Origin: Flaveria trinervia
Taxonomy: Eukaryota; Streptophyta; Magnoliopsida; Asterales; Asteraceae
Assembly (NCBI GenBank): GCA_025506515.1
Contig: CM046452.1
Span: 43,240,983-43,304,982 of the forward strand
DNA: 64,000 nt
Direction: 5' to 3'
Notes under the pieces: generated by a model
What the model saw: only the letters and a program-made list of their open reading frames with translations
Databases searched by the model: none
Told to the model about the DNA's origin: nothing
Shown here: positions 10,004 to 22,040 of the stretch, piece by piece
Numbering within the stretch: position 1 is the stretch's first letter
Layout of the letters: each line of letters starts with the position of its first letter
Translations under genes and position numbers: made by a program

Positions 10004-11404
10004 TGTCAGCAAGTTAATATTAAAAAAAAAAGAAAAAAAAAAGAGGGAGAAGGGGTAACTAGCTGAAATAAGGTAGATTGTGTCTGTGATACTGATTCAA
10101 TACCTTTGGAATATGATAGTACACAGGAACAAATCAAGAGGGATTTTAAAGTTTAAGGTTTGAAAAGATGCAAAAGTTCAAAGTATAAGTCTGTGTAGTC
10201 TAAGCAATATAAAAAGGGAATATGATAGAAAACTGGCAACTCCTAAGGTGACACAGAGAAAGTAGACTTTGAGGCTGCTAGACCACAAATGATATGTTGG
10301 TAGATTCAACACAATAGACAATTAGACCTGATTGGTGATCTCAAGATCAAACTAAGTTGTTCAACTGACTGTGGGCTTCCATCTTATCACTGGTTAACAC
10401 AATCAAATATATTCCAATAAGGGGTAATGAGCATTTAAATGCCACAAAAGTGTGCGGATGACCATAATTAGAGCAAAGCAAAAAAAAATGAAAGACAAAT
10501 GCAATAAAGCTAATGCCTCATGTTGTTGGTGCATATTGTGTCAAATAAAATAAGTTGCTCTAACAAGGAGATAGGTTGTGTGCCTCTCTGCTGTGCGATG
10601 GCACTGACCTGAGGATAAGCATAACCTAGATATTCTAGAATTCATTGTTGTTTGCCGCCTCTCTGCTGTGCGATGGCACTGACCTGAGGACAGGCTTCTC
10701 TTTGAAAGCTCTAAGAATAGTCTCTTCTTGTAATAATACCTGTAGACCGCTCAAAACCTCTGAGGAATGTTGATTACCATATAAGTGTGGGATCCACAAA
10801 TGTTAGCTGAAATAATTAAACCTAAATCAGTCACCAGTCTGCGTCAAAAGTCTGTGTATGGATTTAAGTGGACAAACATACTGACAATCTTAGTGGCTAC
10901 ATTCTCAAGAGTTCAAATCAATGTGAAAATCTGAGAGTTTCAGTATGATTTCCTCAAGTTGCTAACGACTTGGATGAACACCGAGAATTTAAGCATCAAA
11001 GAGTTTTAATAATAAGTCCCAAAATGATTTGATATTCCTGTATGATTCCAAAATTGAGTTGGTCCAGATATGATCAAACTAAGTTAAAGCTGTCTACTCC
11101 TAATCAAATCCCTTAGATTTCATCTTAGGGTTTTATCTCTCACAAAAAGTCCAAACATAAACTTTAGTTGTGTAGTTAGTTTAAGTTCCTATGTTTATCT
11201 TTTAATTTGTGTGTCGGTCGGACTACTTCAGGGAAATCAGAAGGGAATTAACTTACCTAAAAAGGGTCATGCTCGAGATGGCCATATGGTTTTCAAAATT
11301 AAAAGGTCACGTCGGAAGTGACTGAATTGGTTAAGAGCTTACAATGTTATTATCAAAAGTGAAAAGGGTCTGAATAGTAAATGTTAAAATGACTGTAAAC
11401 TCAC

Positions 11405-11710
11405 AAAGTGTGACCCATTCGCACTAGTGGATCATGGTTATCGACCAACTATGCGAATGGCTTCCAATCGGCCGAATGGACATGAAATTGATCCATTCGA
11501 CCGAATGGAAGGGGGAGAATGAAACAGTAGACCGACTGAGGCTCAGTCGGTCAACTAAAGGGGCGAATGAAGGAGACCGAATGAGTCAGTCGACCGACTA
11601 AGACTCAGTCGGCCGACTGAATGCGATTGACTAGGCCAATCGTACGACTGAACCTCAGTCGCCCGATTGAACTGAGCGAATGAGGCCAGTCGGCCGAATG
11701 AACCTAGGTT
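11405..11710 (+). repeat. Motif array 1 upstream of the A extra ORF
   Basis: Degenerate units of the LTR motif (cagtcggccgactgaa, catt-cgaccgaatgg, cagtcgcccgattgaac). Many are imperfect palindromes with AGTCG/CGACT arms, and GGCCG-centred variants are commoner here than in the LTR. The array ends at a TATA-like sequence, as the LTR array does. Confidence 0.75.
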
Positions 11711-11713
11711 CAG

Positions 11714-11720
11714 TATTTAA
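11714..11720 (+). promoter_or_regulatory. Possible internal promoter (TATA-like) for the A extra ORF
   Basis: tatttaa directly follows motif array 1, repeating the array-then-TATA order of the LTR. About 720 bases separate it from the ORF start, with a possible intron between (acag/gtacac near 11859 to ttacag at 12439). Inference only; no expression evidence. Confidence 0.35.
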
Positions 11721-12094
11721 GGGTCTTAGTCGATCGCATCTCACTCATCACTCCCAATAGCACCCCAAATCGCACTGTGTACCGTTACCCTGTCAAACTT
11801 GCCACCGATTCTGATATACATTGCGGTTAAGATTCTTACATTCCAGTGACGTTTTACAGGTACACTACTCCTTGAATCATACCAAAATCAGTACATCACC
11901 GAACTACAATAGCGACATTGGATTGAATCAAGAACCGAACTGTGAATTGACCTAATCGCCTATGTAAATGAAGCAAAATGTTAAAATTGAGTTTAATAGG
12001 TTATTAGTGACAAGTAGACGAGGCTAATGGACCATTACACACTGTTAAAAGACTTAGATTGGTCAAGATTCGACCCACAGGCGATCGAACAGTG

Positions 12095-12360
12095 GGGCAA
12101 GCGACTGGTCGTTCGAATGAACTCCAATCGCACAATTAAACCTTGCGATTGGATCATTCGACCGACTGAACCACCAGAATGAGTCCAGTCGGCAGATTGA
12201 ACTCAATCGCATGTCTCAATCAGCCGATTGAACTCAATCGCATGCATCAATCAGCCGATTGAACTCAATCGCATGCCTCAAACAGTCGATTGAACTCAAT
12301 CGCATGTCTCAAACAGGCGGCTGACTTCAGTCGCATGATTCATTCGCACGAATGAATCAA
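12095..12360 (+). repeat. Motif array 2 upstream of the A extra ORF
   Basis: Four near-tandem copies with a period of about 39-40 bases built on gattgaactcaatcgcat (12190-12310), plus looser units on both sides. It is the most regular tandem stretch of this motif in the window. Confidence 0.75.
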
Positions 12361-12408
12361 AAATGACTTTCAACTTTACACTTAGAACAGAAGTTTTCAT
12401 GTCTTATG

Positions 12409-12439
12409 TACTAATGGTTCTATGTCTTGTGTGTTACAG
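12409..12439 (+). promoter_or_regulatory. Candidate 3' splice site ahead of the A extra ORF
   Basis: A branch-point consensus tactaat (12409-12415), a T/G-rich stretch and ttacag (AG at 12438-12439), with ATG at 12444 right after. This would fit a spliced subgenomic mRNA for the aORF. Inference from motif match only. Confidence 0.3.
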
Positions 12440-12443
12440 ATAA

Positions 12444-13430
12444 ATGGCATAAAAGTGGACCATAAATCCAAAGCACAACATCTGTGCCCATTTGGATCAC
12501 ACCACCAGGAACGGGGCTGAGTTTACCGACATTATAGCCTTTCTGAGACGGTCCCGGATTTATAAGGCGATCTCCACTCCTTGCACGCCTTATAGATCAC
12601 TCCATCAGGCATTCTGGGAGAATGCCTTGGTGGACCGCTCTCGTGAGCCTTACTGTATCAGGAGCTCCATACTGGGCCATGATATTGAGATCTCTGCTGC
12701 CGACATTCAGAGGGTCCTAGAGTTCGGGGAGGACGCTGATCATCCTACAAAACTACATCCATTGACAGTGAGAGGATGTTTCCTAAGGATAAAGTACGCT
12801 GGGGATATCAACTCAGGTGTGCTCAACAAGAGCAACCTGAGCCCCCAGTACAAGTACTTAGCACACGTGATCCTCAAGTGTGTAGCATCAAGGAGGGGTG
12901 GGTTTGACGACCTCTCAGACCAGATTCAAAATGCCTACGTGGCACTGGTTCTGAACCACCCCTTCAGTTTTTCCAGCATGATATTCTCCTACTTGGTGGA
13001 GAATTTGGAGGTAAAGGGAAAAGAGGGGTTCTGTATGTACCCCAGATTCTTAAAGCTCTTCTTCAACGAGAAGCTGCCACAGTTACCCAAAGAGAGTCAT
13101 GACGCAGTGGCATTAGAGATAATGGATGATACTACTCTGGGCAGGATGAGAGTGTACAGGGGAAAGCAGATTAAGCCCCAAGTGAAAAGAATGATTGGCC
13201 ACTTAGCAGATGAAAGCTATGTGGCACCGGGGAGACGCCAATGGCGTCACGAGGACAGTGACTCCGACGTGGAGCAATTGTCCTCCCTACTGATGATTCA
13301 GAGGAGGATGACAGTGGGGATGATGCTGTTCCATCCAGAGGCACTGTGTCTGACTCTGTTCCCTCTGTGTCTGTCTCACCTGCTGAGGTAACTGAGTCAG
13401 CAGGATTTCATCAAGATTTTGTCTTAATGA
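12444..13430 (+). pseudogene. Element A extra ORF (aORF), N-terminal domain
   Basis: Unidentified protein, not gag or pol. A frameshift near 12490 separates the first ATG (12444) from a 300-codon open stretch that ends at 13391. Its fold-like core has blocks HQAFWENA, IRSSILGHDIEISAADIQRV, YKYLAHVILKCV and MYPRFLKLFF. Element K encodes the same pattern at 23603-24290 (RQFWMNA, IHSSINSHKVVISTATIRQI, LYPRFIMAII), so the domain is shared by two diverged copia families. I recall similar domains annotated as putative plant transposon protein in plant genomes; that link is unverified. Confidence 0.65.
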
Positions 13431-15645
13431 GGAGGATGAGGATGAATCTGATGAGGAGCCATTGACCCGGACTGTGGGAAGGAAAGTGGTTCCACAGAAT
13501 ATGGGTTGTGGGTTGTTGGTGAACAACCGAGAGGCTCCGGAGATACAGAAACTAATCCAACATATGCTCCGGGGTCCTCAGGCGGGATTGAAGGGGGAGC
13601 ATCCACCTCGAAGGGAACGAGGAGAAAACGGATGGCTGAACCCCATGGCCAGAAAAAGAAAAAGCGTAAGGTAACCTTCATCACCACCACATCCCCCATA
13701 CCTTCCACCACTACCACCTCTGCAGACACACCTTCCATCACCATACCTCTCCCCACAGCAACCACAGACACCACCATACCCATCACCACAAGCCAGACCC
13801 CAGCCACCACTACATCATTCACCCCACACTCACCACCACTATCATCCAGACCTGACCCGATATTCACCACCTCCACCACCACCACTAGCCACCAAACCGA
13901 GCCCTCAGCCTACCCCTCACACACCTATAGAACTCCTCTACTCCAATCGGGGTAGAGGAACAGCTGTCAGCCTTAAATAGAATGGTGTTGCGATTGCTGG
14001 CGGCTGATGAGGAAAAGACCTCTCAGATCCGCCAGCTTACCGACCTGACTGCTGCACAATCGCATAAAATTGCAGAGCAGGATCGAGTAATTGAGGAGCA
14101 GGCCCAGCAATTGGCTGCTCACAACACTCAGTTGGACCAACTCCGAGCGCAAAGTGTCATGGCAGGTAAGCAGATAGAAGTGTTGGAAAAAGCTAAGAGG
14201 ACCATTCTGCTAAAATTGAAAGGATCAAAGGAGGAACCTCTAAAGATAAAGGATGGAGACAGAGATAATGAAGATGATGATGATGAGGATGATGATGACA
14301 GTGATTCTGATGACGAGAAGACTGAAGAGTGGTGCGCAGATGAAGACACTGAAGAAGGAGAAGCAGCTGAATCGGTCTGAGCTCCAGGGCAAGAGAAGAG
14401 AACAAAGAACAGACAGGATCAGTCAGCTTCTGCTTCTGCACCTTCACAAGAAGAGTCCAGCATTGAGGATAAAAGTAAATAGTGGATGTTTATGTATTTA
14501 TTTACTTTTGTATTCTGTATTGAAAAACCATGTACTAAATGTTTATATTAAGTTAATGCATTTTGTTTGATATATTACTAATGAATTGAGTGTGAAATGT
14601 GTAAATCAAACAGATCCAAAGTACCACAGAGATGAGTTTGATATTGCTCCCCTTCAACAGGTCAAGTCTCAACTCACAATGATTCTTGATCTGCAAGGGA
14701 TGGTCAGAAGGTCAGTGAGTTATACCCCTGAAGAAGGTGAAATAATTCACGACCTATCTAACGAGCAACTGGCAGAGATGTTCAGACTCAATCCTGATGA
14801 TATTGTCAAGGATGCTCCAACAGTTGATTCAACTAGTGACGACGAACTACATGACATTGATGAAGTGAGGTTGAAGATATTGCTGCTGAAGAGTACCCTC
14901 AGTACGCTGACAACGAGGGTAATGTGGTCCCCAATCTTGGTGAGTCCCTAGTCAGTGATATGTTTGAGGTACTAGACAAGATGGAGCAGGAAGCAGGAAA
15001 GACTGAAGGAACACCCAAGCCTCAAACGATGACGTATACATTCGAAAGGCTGAGTGGGCTGAATGTTTTAAAGAAGTCAGAGCCCAACGTGCTGCACCGA
15101 AGAAGGATGCCTACACCAAGTTCTACAGCGTCAAGAAACATCATACGGTGTCAGGCAGGATTATAGCATGGGCATATTTTGACGATCTTAATGTTTATGC
15201 CGTTAAGAGGGAAAATGGCATAGAGTACTTTAGATTTCCACATGATCTAAAGACTCTACCAGGATTTGAGCTCAACCAGCTGGCCAAATGAAGCTATTGT
15301 ATGCTGACCCGAGAAAGATGTCAGGCTGGTTGAGACTGCCCTAAAGAAAGAGTACCACACAGGTGGATTAACTTTAGACCTCAACAACCTACAAGGTATA
15401 TTAGAAGGTCTGAGATGGATGCCATTACTGGGAAACCTAAGATTGTGTTGAAGTGGAGTCCTCCTCGCACTATGTCGAGAATCCCTCTCAGGGAAATGCC
15501 ACAGGACTTCACTCCACACTTCAAATGGTGGTACTATGATTGGAGAACTGCTGAAGCTGTCATAATTCTAAACAAAGGGGATCAAATGGATACTGTCAGG
15601 GTATTCGACCAATGTGGCTAACTAACTTGTCTGCTAATGATGTCT
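13431..15645 (+). pseudogene. Element A extra ORF, nuclear signal, linkers and C-terminal domain
   Basis: Continuation of the aORF in several frames. A basic run KKKKRKV (13653-13673) matches the classical monopartite nuclear localization pattern. It is followed by a Thr/Pro-rich linker (13674-13930), a heptad-like Gln/Leu-rich coiled coil (about 13980-14230) and a strongly acidic tract (14260-14370). The C-terminal domain (about 14586-15645) is conserved with G at 1-775 (GIEYFRFPHDLKTLPGFEL, MSRIPLREMP, YYDWRTAEAV). Element K interrupts the frame at 15645/27957. Single-base gaps relative to G break it at several points. Confidence 0.65.
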
Positions 15646-15650
15646 ATACA

Positions 15651-16441
15651 TGCTGGACCAAAAGAACCAATGAGCCTGATCAGAGAAACCTCTAAGTCCC
15701 ACAGGACATCACAACAGCTGAAGAAGACCTGATCAGCTGTTCTACAAAGTCTGAAGAATACAACTGCTGAAGTACGTCTGAAGTACTGAAGACAAAGACT
15801 GAGACAACAGCTGAGATCTAAAGTCTGAAGACTTCAACAAGTACTGAAGACAAAGACTGAAGATCAACAGCTGAAAGACAAAGTCTGATGTTTAAGTACT
15901 GAAGACATCAGCTGATGTTAACAGCTAATGACAACAGCTGAAGAGGGCTTCTTCAGTTGTTGTGATGGTTTTTCTTCTTCAGTAGTTTTCTTTTCCTTTC
16001 AGTAGTTTGTTTACTTTTCTTTTCAGTACTTGTAAACAACTGAAGAGGTTGTTCTTCAGTTGTTGTAGTTTCAGTAGTTTTATGTTTTTCAGTAGTTGTA
16101 AATAAGATGTTTAACACTTAGGAACATTTGTAAGAAGATGTCAGTTGTTGACATCTTCAGTAGTTGTTAAACATCAGTAGTTATAAAACGGTTACATGTC
16201 CCTTTCAGGTGACATCAGCCTACGTCATTCTTTCCTTTATAAGGAAAGATGACTCACCTGTAATCGTGCCTTTGAGGCCGACAATCTTAATGCAATATTC
16301 CTTTTGTCGGATATTTCTCTCTCTATAACAAAATTCTTTTATCGTTTTATATCAATTGTTCTTGTTTGAATTTGTCTAATTCTGAGCTATTCCGCTGCTG
16401 AATCTGTTCAATCGATTAAACCAAGGGCTGAGATTCTAACA
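15651..16441 (+). repeat. Element K 5' LTR
   Basis: TGCTGGACC to gattctaaca (the 3' copy starts TGTTGG). U3 is filled with short units such as acagctgaag, agtactgaag and cagtagtt in both orientations (about 15710-16180). A TATA-like TTATAAGG lies at 16237-16244 inside a near-palindrome. Confidence 0.95.
16210..16244 (+). promoter_or_regulatory. Candidate core promoter of the K LTR
   Basis: TGACATCA (16210-16217) and TACGTCA (16221-16227) resemble paired bZIP/as-1-like sites. Ten bases on is TTATAAGG within tttcctttataaggaaa, a near-perfect palindrome. Both LTR copies keep it. Promoter use is inferred from position. Confidence 0.45.
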
Positions 16442-16443
16442 AA

Positions 16444-16455
16444 TGGTATCAGAGC
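16444..16455 (+). other. Element K primer binding site (tRNA-iMet)
   Basis: tggtatcagagc two bases after the LTR end; exact complement pattern for initiator tRNA-Met. Confidence 0.93.
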
Positions 16456-16651
16456 AGGTTAATCATTGATCGATCTAACAATTGATCATTGAAACTGTTC
16501 AATCGCTCTAAGTTTAATCGAATTAGCAAAATTCGCAAGGATCTGTTATAGAGATTGAGAGTGTATCGCTTCTGGCCGTTTTATTTGAGGTATCGTGTGG
16601 TTTTGAGCTAAATTTATTGTGATTTTACTTGAATCTGTCTGATTTTCCACA

Positions 16652-17760
16652 ATGACTACTTCTTCGAATGATCCTTTCAATACTGGATCCTCTACCAAGC
16701 CTCCGATCTTGGTGAGGAATGAGTATAACATTTGGCAGAGAAGATTGCTCCATCACCTGTCTGTCAATAGCTCAGGTTGTTGGACATCTGTGGTACATGG
16801 ACCACATAAGCCAATGGTGAATGATCGGAAACAAACCAGTTGGTTCCAAAGAAGAAGGAGCAATACTCCGATGAGGACAAGAAGTTGTTTGAAATCGATG
16901 CAAAAGCCCATGGAATTTTGGCTATGGCTATTCCTAATGAGATCTACTCTGGGCTTCTGCATTGTGAGTCTGCTCATGACCTCTGGAATGCCATTAAAGA
17001 ACAATTTGGTGGTACTGATGAGGTTTTAGCAAACAACAGGGAAATCCTCGCCCAACAATATGAGACTTTCTCTCATAGAAAGGGTGAGACTCTGACTCAA
17101 CAATTTGAGCGGTTTTCATGTTTAATCTCTGAATTGAAAATGGTTAAACATGAATATACAGGAGTCAGATGAACCATAGATTCTTAAGATCACTGCCTGA
17201 GAGATGGAACACATATACCATTGTTCTACGCTCAAATGCTGATGTTGATCGCCTATCTCTCACCCAACTTCATGGGAAACTGCTTACATTCGAGAGAGAG
17301 ATAGAGCAGAAAAGGAAATTGGTTTCATCTGGCATGCTCACTGAGGATTTTGTCCAAGGGAACACCGCCCTGATTGGACATCAAGAGTCAGAATATGCGT
17401 CATCTGAAAGCCAGTATGATGAGCATATTGATTTCTACAAACACTTCTGAGCCTGCCTTTGTGAGTGTTGATAGTTATTCTGCTGGTAGTAATAGTGACA
17501 ATCTATGTTTCATCATGGATGATCTCAAGGGGATTGCTGATGATGACTTAGAAGAGATGGATATTTTGAGCCAAATGGCCTTGATAAATATCAGATCTCA
17601 GAAGTTCTACAAAAGAACTGGAAGGAAATTCCCAGGACTCTCTGGCAAAACCAAAGTTGGTTTTGACAAGAGTAAGTTGAAGTGCCATAAATGCCCAGGC
17701 TTGGGCACTTTGCAAGAGAATGTAGATCATCTGGATCTAACTCTCCTGCACCTTTTGTGA
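16652..17760 (+). pseudogene. Element K gag, capsid part and first zinc knuckle
   Basis: It starts MTTSSNDPFNTGS at 16652. The UBN2-type copia gag core lies at 16840-17450 (HDLWNAIKEQFGG, LTQQFERFSCLISELK, LHGKLLTFEREIEQ). A CCHC knuckle beginning CHKCPGLG at 17683 is broken by one missing base, so its last His and Cys fall in the frame starting at 17691. Frameshifts also occur near 16840 and 17170. Role: particle formation and RNA binding. Confidence 0.82.
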
Positions 17761-19520
17761 CTTTCCCTGGCAATAGTCAACAAAACAGAGGGCAACAACT
17801 GTCAATTCTGGTTATCATCATCAACCACAATCTCCTGCATATTTTGTTCCACAGGGGCCAATGCCATATCCATACCCCTGCTATTACATGCCACAACCAG
17901 GCCAGGTTCAAGCACCCATGCTCAGCAACCACATGCACTCCCTGAGCCTCAACCATCCCAATCTCATCAACCTAATCAACTTCAACAACACAACTTCTTC
18001 ACACCAGAGTTGTTGACTGGAGCAGTTTACCAGATGATGTGTCTGGTAATGAACAACTGTTCTCAGGTGCTGGTCAACATGGCGGTGAGCATCCTTTTGG
18101 AAATCTAGCTCTCATGGCTTTGGAATCCTCTGATGGATCATCCTCAAGTACCTCTTCAACACAGGTATCACAGGTATCCTCTGAGGCTAAGGCCAAACTA
18201 TGTTCTGAAACTTGCATAGCAGCATTTGCCTCTATTAGAGAAGCAAATGTGGCTTTAATCAATAAAAATGTAGAGCTAGAACAAACAATTTCCAAAAATA
18301 AAGCTGAGTTTGAGTCTGTGCTAAAAGAGAAAACTGATGAGATTTACAAATTAAAATGCCAAATTCTGATGATAAGGCTAGGGAGATGTACTCTTAGAGA
18401 AGTACAAAGACCTCAAAGATACTCTTGCTGTCACCCAGGTAGAGTGTGATCGATGGGTACAATCTTGTAAGGGCTTTGAAATGCTTCTTAGTAAGCAAAC
18501 AGCTTCCAATGTGAAGTTTGGAATTGGTTATAATCACACTGCTCCTCCTACAGTTTTTGCTTCAAGAGCAGGAGCGAATCTGATGGAGAAAGTAATGACC
18601 AATCCACCTCATCATGTGATTCACTACTTGATAAAGCACCATCAGTAGTTGAAGTCAGTAGTAATCCCTCTGTGAACCTATCAGCTGATATTGATGGTTC
18701 AACTGCTGACACTCACATGATCAATGAGTTGATCAACCCAAGTGTTATCCCTAGAAGTACTGAGGGTACTGGAGAGCAGGGGATAACATCTGGAGTTCAA
18801 ATCCTAATGACTGACAGCACTGAAGAGAAGAAAACTGTCAGTAGGAAGGATTTGAAGCCTACTAAGGAAGTTGACAAGAAGGCAAAAAGTGCTTCTAAAC
18901 TGCTGAAGAGCAAGTCTTCATAGTTTCATCTTCTTTAGTTGATGATCAACAGAAGATGAAGAAGAAACCATGTGAAATATGTGGTCTATTCAATCATCTC
19001 ACAGATGATTGTTGTACAAAAAGGGATCCAACTCAAACAAAAAGAGAAAATTAAAAAAATTGGCTAAAATGAAAACTGAGTTTGAGTCCAAGTTTGTACC
19101 AGCAGCATCAAATCCTGTTACTCCTATGACCAAAAAGAAATCTAAAAAGGAAGGAGTGCAACAGGCAATAGCTGAGGTTGCTCAAAAGAAGATGGTGCAA
19201 CACAAGAACTCATCATCAAACACCAATACCAATGTGTCTGAAGAGCTGAAAGCTCTCTCCCAGAATCAGACACAGCTGGTAATGATGGTTCAACATCTGT
19301 TGGGAAGAGTTAACCAACTTGATGGCCCTGTGTTGAAACCCCAGAAAAGGAGATCCAAGCCGAAGGATTCCTCTTCTAAACCATCTCCTTCACCCAAGCT
19401 ATTGTGTCCAATAAACCTGTTAGTTTACCATCTGTTGATGAGACCAGGCCCAAAACCAAAAGGTTTGGGTCTCCAAAACTAACTGATTGTTTATTTATGC
19501 AGGTTTCTTCAACATTCCAA
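17761..19520 (+). pseudogene. Element K gag-protease spacer with coiled coil and second zinc knuckle
   Basis: A long region between gag and protease. A Pro/Gln-rich stretch (17761-18030) is followed by a Ser-rich and coiled-coil segment (18039-18449; NKNVELEQTISKNKAEFESV). Next come more Ser/Lys-rich segments, and a second complete CCHC, CEICGLFNHLTDDC, at 18971-19012. Lys-rich sequence then leads into protease. Several frameshifts. Element E also has a second, decayed knuckle at the equivalent place (39205-39250). Confidence 0.65.
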
Positions 19521-19800
19521 AGTAGCATCTGGTATGTAGACAGTGGGGGATCTATGCATATGACTGGGAACAACTCACTTCTTAATGACTACTCTCCAGG
19601 AAGGAAGGGATTTGTTTCTTTTGGCAATGATGCAAGAGGTTACATCATCGGGAAGGGCTTTGTTCCAATAGGGAAATAAAGTTTGATGATGTCAACCATG
19701 TGGAAAATCTCAAGTATAATCTTTTGAGTGTCAGTCAATTGTGTGACAAAGGCCATGTTGCCCTTTTCACAAGCCAGAACTGCAGGATCTGTCATCCAAA
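19521..19800 (+). pseudogene. Element K protease
   Basis: Copia aspartic protease that processes Gag-Pol. The active-site block IWYVDSGGSMHMTG is visible with an intact DSG at 19539-19547. The frame is lost after the segment ending GKGFVPIGK (19679); the following LKYNLLSVSQLCD motif is in another frame (about 19708-19750). Confidence 0.85.
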
Positions 19801-20815
19801 GTTCTGAGTTTGATTGACAAGGTATTGGATGCTCACACTCTCCTGAAGGCCAACAGGACAGGAAGAGTGTATGCCTTAGATCTTTCCAAGAAAATTGATC
19901 TCAAAGGCCATCCTGCCTATTTTCCAAGGCCTCTCCTCAAGAATCTAATCTATGGCATAGAAGGCTGGGACATGTTAATTTCAAGACACATGAATCAGCT
20001 GATACACATAGTTTAGTAAGGGGAATGCCTATGAAGGAGTTCAAGTGTGAAAACAACTGCACTGCTTGTTGAAAGGAAAACAGCACAAGGTTCATTTCCA
20101 CCTATTGAAGAACCAAAGTCCACTGCCTGCTTACAACTTCTTCACATGGATCTCTTTGGTCCTGTGAGAGTGATGAGCATGGCACAGAAAAAATACTGTC
20201 TGGTAATTGTGGATGATTACTCCAGATTTGTATGGACTTTCTTTCTACATTCAAAGGATGAAGCTGCACAGAAGATCATAAACTTTGTGTTGTATGCTGA
20301 GAAGCAGTATTCCCTCTCAGTCAGTGTATTAGAAGTGATAATGGAACAGAATTCAGGAACAATACACTTGATGAATTCTACCTTTCCAAGGGAATAAAGA
20401 GACAGTTTAGTATTCCAAGAACTCCTGAACAGATGGAGTTGTGGAGAGAAAGAACAGGACCCTCATTGAAGCTGCAAGGTCTATGTTGGCTGATTCTGGA
20501 CTGCCATTGACCTTTTGGGCTGAAGCTGTCAACACAGCATGCTATGTGCAGAATAGAGTGCTAATAAATCAGAGGTTGATGAAGACTCCATATGAAGTTC
20601 TACATCATTTGGCCCCTCATTTCATTTTTAGAGCATTTGGGTGTCCCTGTTTCATTCTCAACACAAAGGATCAGCTCCAGAAATTTGATCCTAAGGTGGA
20701 TGCAGGGTATTTTGTTGGTTATTCATCAACTTGCAGGCATACAGAGTCTTCAACTGCAGAACAAAGATGGTTGAAGAGACTTTACATGTCAAGTCAATGA
20801 ATCTCCAAAGGACAA
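19801..20815 (+). pseudogene. Element K integrase
   Basis: Inserts the cDNA into host DNA. The GAG_pre-integrase zinc region (HHCC type) spans about 19840-20085 across two frames. The catalytic core starts LLHMDLFGPVRV (first D) with VDDYSRFVWTFF; the second D segment is damaged near 20330. The ERKNRTLIEAARSML block (20444 on) carries the glutamate, followed by TPYEVLHHLAPHF. At least three frameshifts. Confidence 0.85.
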
Positions 20816-22040
20816 GATTCCACAAAGCCCTGTGGAGCTCTTTGATTTGGACATACTACAATATGTCCTTATCATCTCCTGCTGTTGCTCCTGTCAATAG
20901 TTCACCACCCGGTGTTACTACTGAAGATGATGATGATAGTAGTAATCACCTCTTCAGGTTTAGTGATCAACTGCCTGAGTCCTCTAAACCTGATGCTCCT
21001 GTAGCTCCAGCCGCACCATCCACACAACAAATGCTGATGAGATTCTGCATCCATCCTCACTTCATTTGAGTTGCCACCATCTTCATGGTTTCAAGAATCT
21101 GCCTCAACATCTGCTGCTGCTGAAGACCCTACAAACACTTGCACAGATTTGATTGTTTACCAAGAGCTGAAAAATCACCCAATATCTCAAATCCTTGGTG
21201 ATATCAATGCTGGTGTCTCAACCAGAAGCCAGTTGTCCAATTCTGCTTCTATGCTCTCTTCATCAGTCAGCTAGAGCCGAAGAACTATCATGTTGCTTTG
21301 AGGGACAATGGATGGGTTGAAGCCATGCAGCTTGAGCTTCTTCAGTTCAAGAAACAGCAAGTGTGGGAGCTTGTTCCTCTACCCCCAGGTAAGTGTGCAA
21401 TAGCACTAAATGGGTGTTTAGGAATAAATGATGAAATGAAAATGGGCTAATTGTTAAGAACAAGGCCAGACTGGTTGTGCAGGGGTTTGCACAAGAAGAA
21501 GGTATGATTATGATGAAACCTTTGCCCCTGTAGCGAGACTGGAGGCAATTAGATTGTTTTTAGCCTATGCTGCACTCCATAATCTTAAAGTTTTCCAAAT
21601 GGATGTCAAAAGTGCTTTTCTATATGGTACAATAAAAGAAGAAGTTTATGTGTGTCAACCACCAGGCTTTGAGGATAATAAGCACCTAGAATGGGTATAT
21701 AAGCTTGATAAAGCTCTTTATGGGTTGAAACAAGCACCTAGAGCTTGGTATGAGACCTTATCAAACTTTCTTCTACAGAATAATTTCACTAGAGGCTCCA
21801 TAGATAAAACTTTATTTATTAAGAAGGTGGATCAGCATAAGCTACTGTTCAAATTTATGTTGATGATATTATTTGCATCCTCTGATCCCCAATTGTGTGA
21901 GGATTTCCAAACCTTAATGCAACAGAAGTTTGAAATGAGTGCAATGGGAGAATTACAGTTCTTTCTAGGTTTGCAAATCAAACAAAAGCTGATGGAATTT
22001 TCATTCATCAGTCTAAATACACAAAAGATCTTTTGAATAA
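20816..22040 (+). pseudogene. Element K INT-RT linker and reverse transcriptase
   Basis: A Ser/Pro/Ala-rich linker runs to about 21270. RT (RVT_2) has QMDVKSAFLYGTIKEEVYV, GLKQAPRAWYETL and MSAMGELQFFLGLQI at 21554-22000. One missing base destroys the reading of the YVDD active site near 21855, which appears as FKFMLMILF in the open frame. The coding potential just downstream is otherwise good. Confidence 0.87.

Larger units (their letters stand above)
9849..12440 (+). other. Element A noncoding spacer between RNase H and extra ORF
   Basis: 2.6 kb without a credible gene. It holds the PPT relic, a 34-bp exact direct repeat (10582-10615 and 10657-10690, core tctgctgtgcgatggcact), two motif arrays (11405-11710, 12095-12360), a TATA-like box at 11714 and a splice-acceptor-like site at 12409-12439. 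The part to about 10310 is conserved in E. Confidence 0.7.

Noticed and set aside
12492..13391. The 300-codon frame as a captured host gene
   Set aside because: The same domain lies at the same place in K and its C-terminal partner is in G, so it is an element gene.
13424..13885. Long minus-strand frame rich in Val and Gly
   Set aside because: It is the shadow of the Thr/Pro-rich linker of the A extra ORF on the plus strand.
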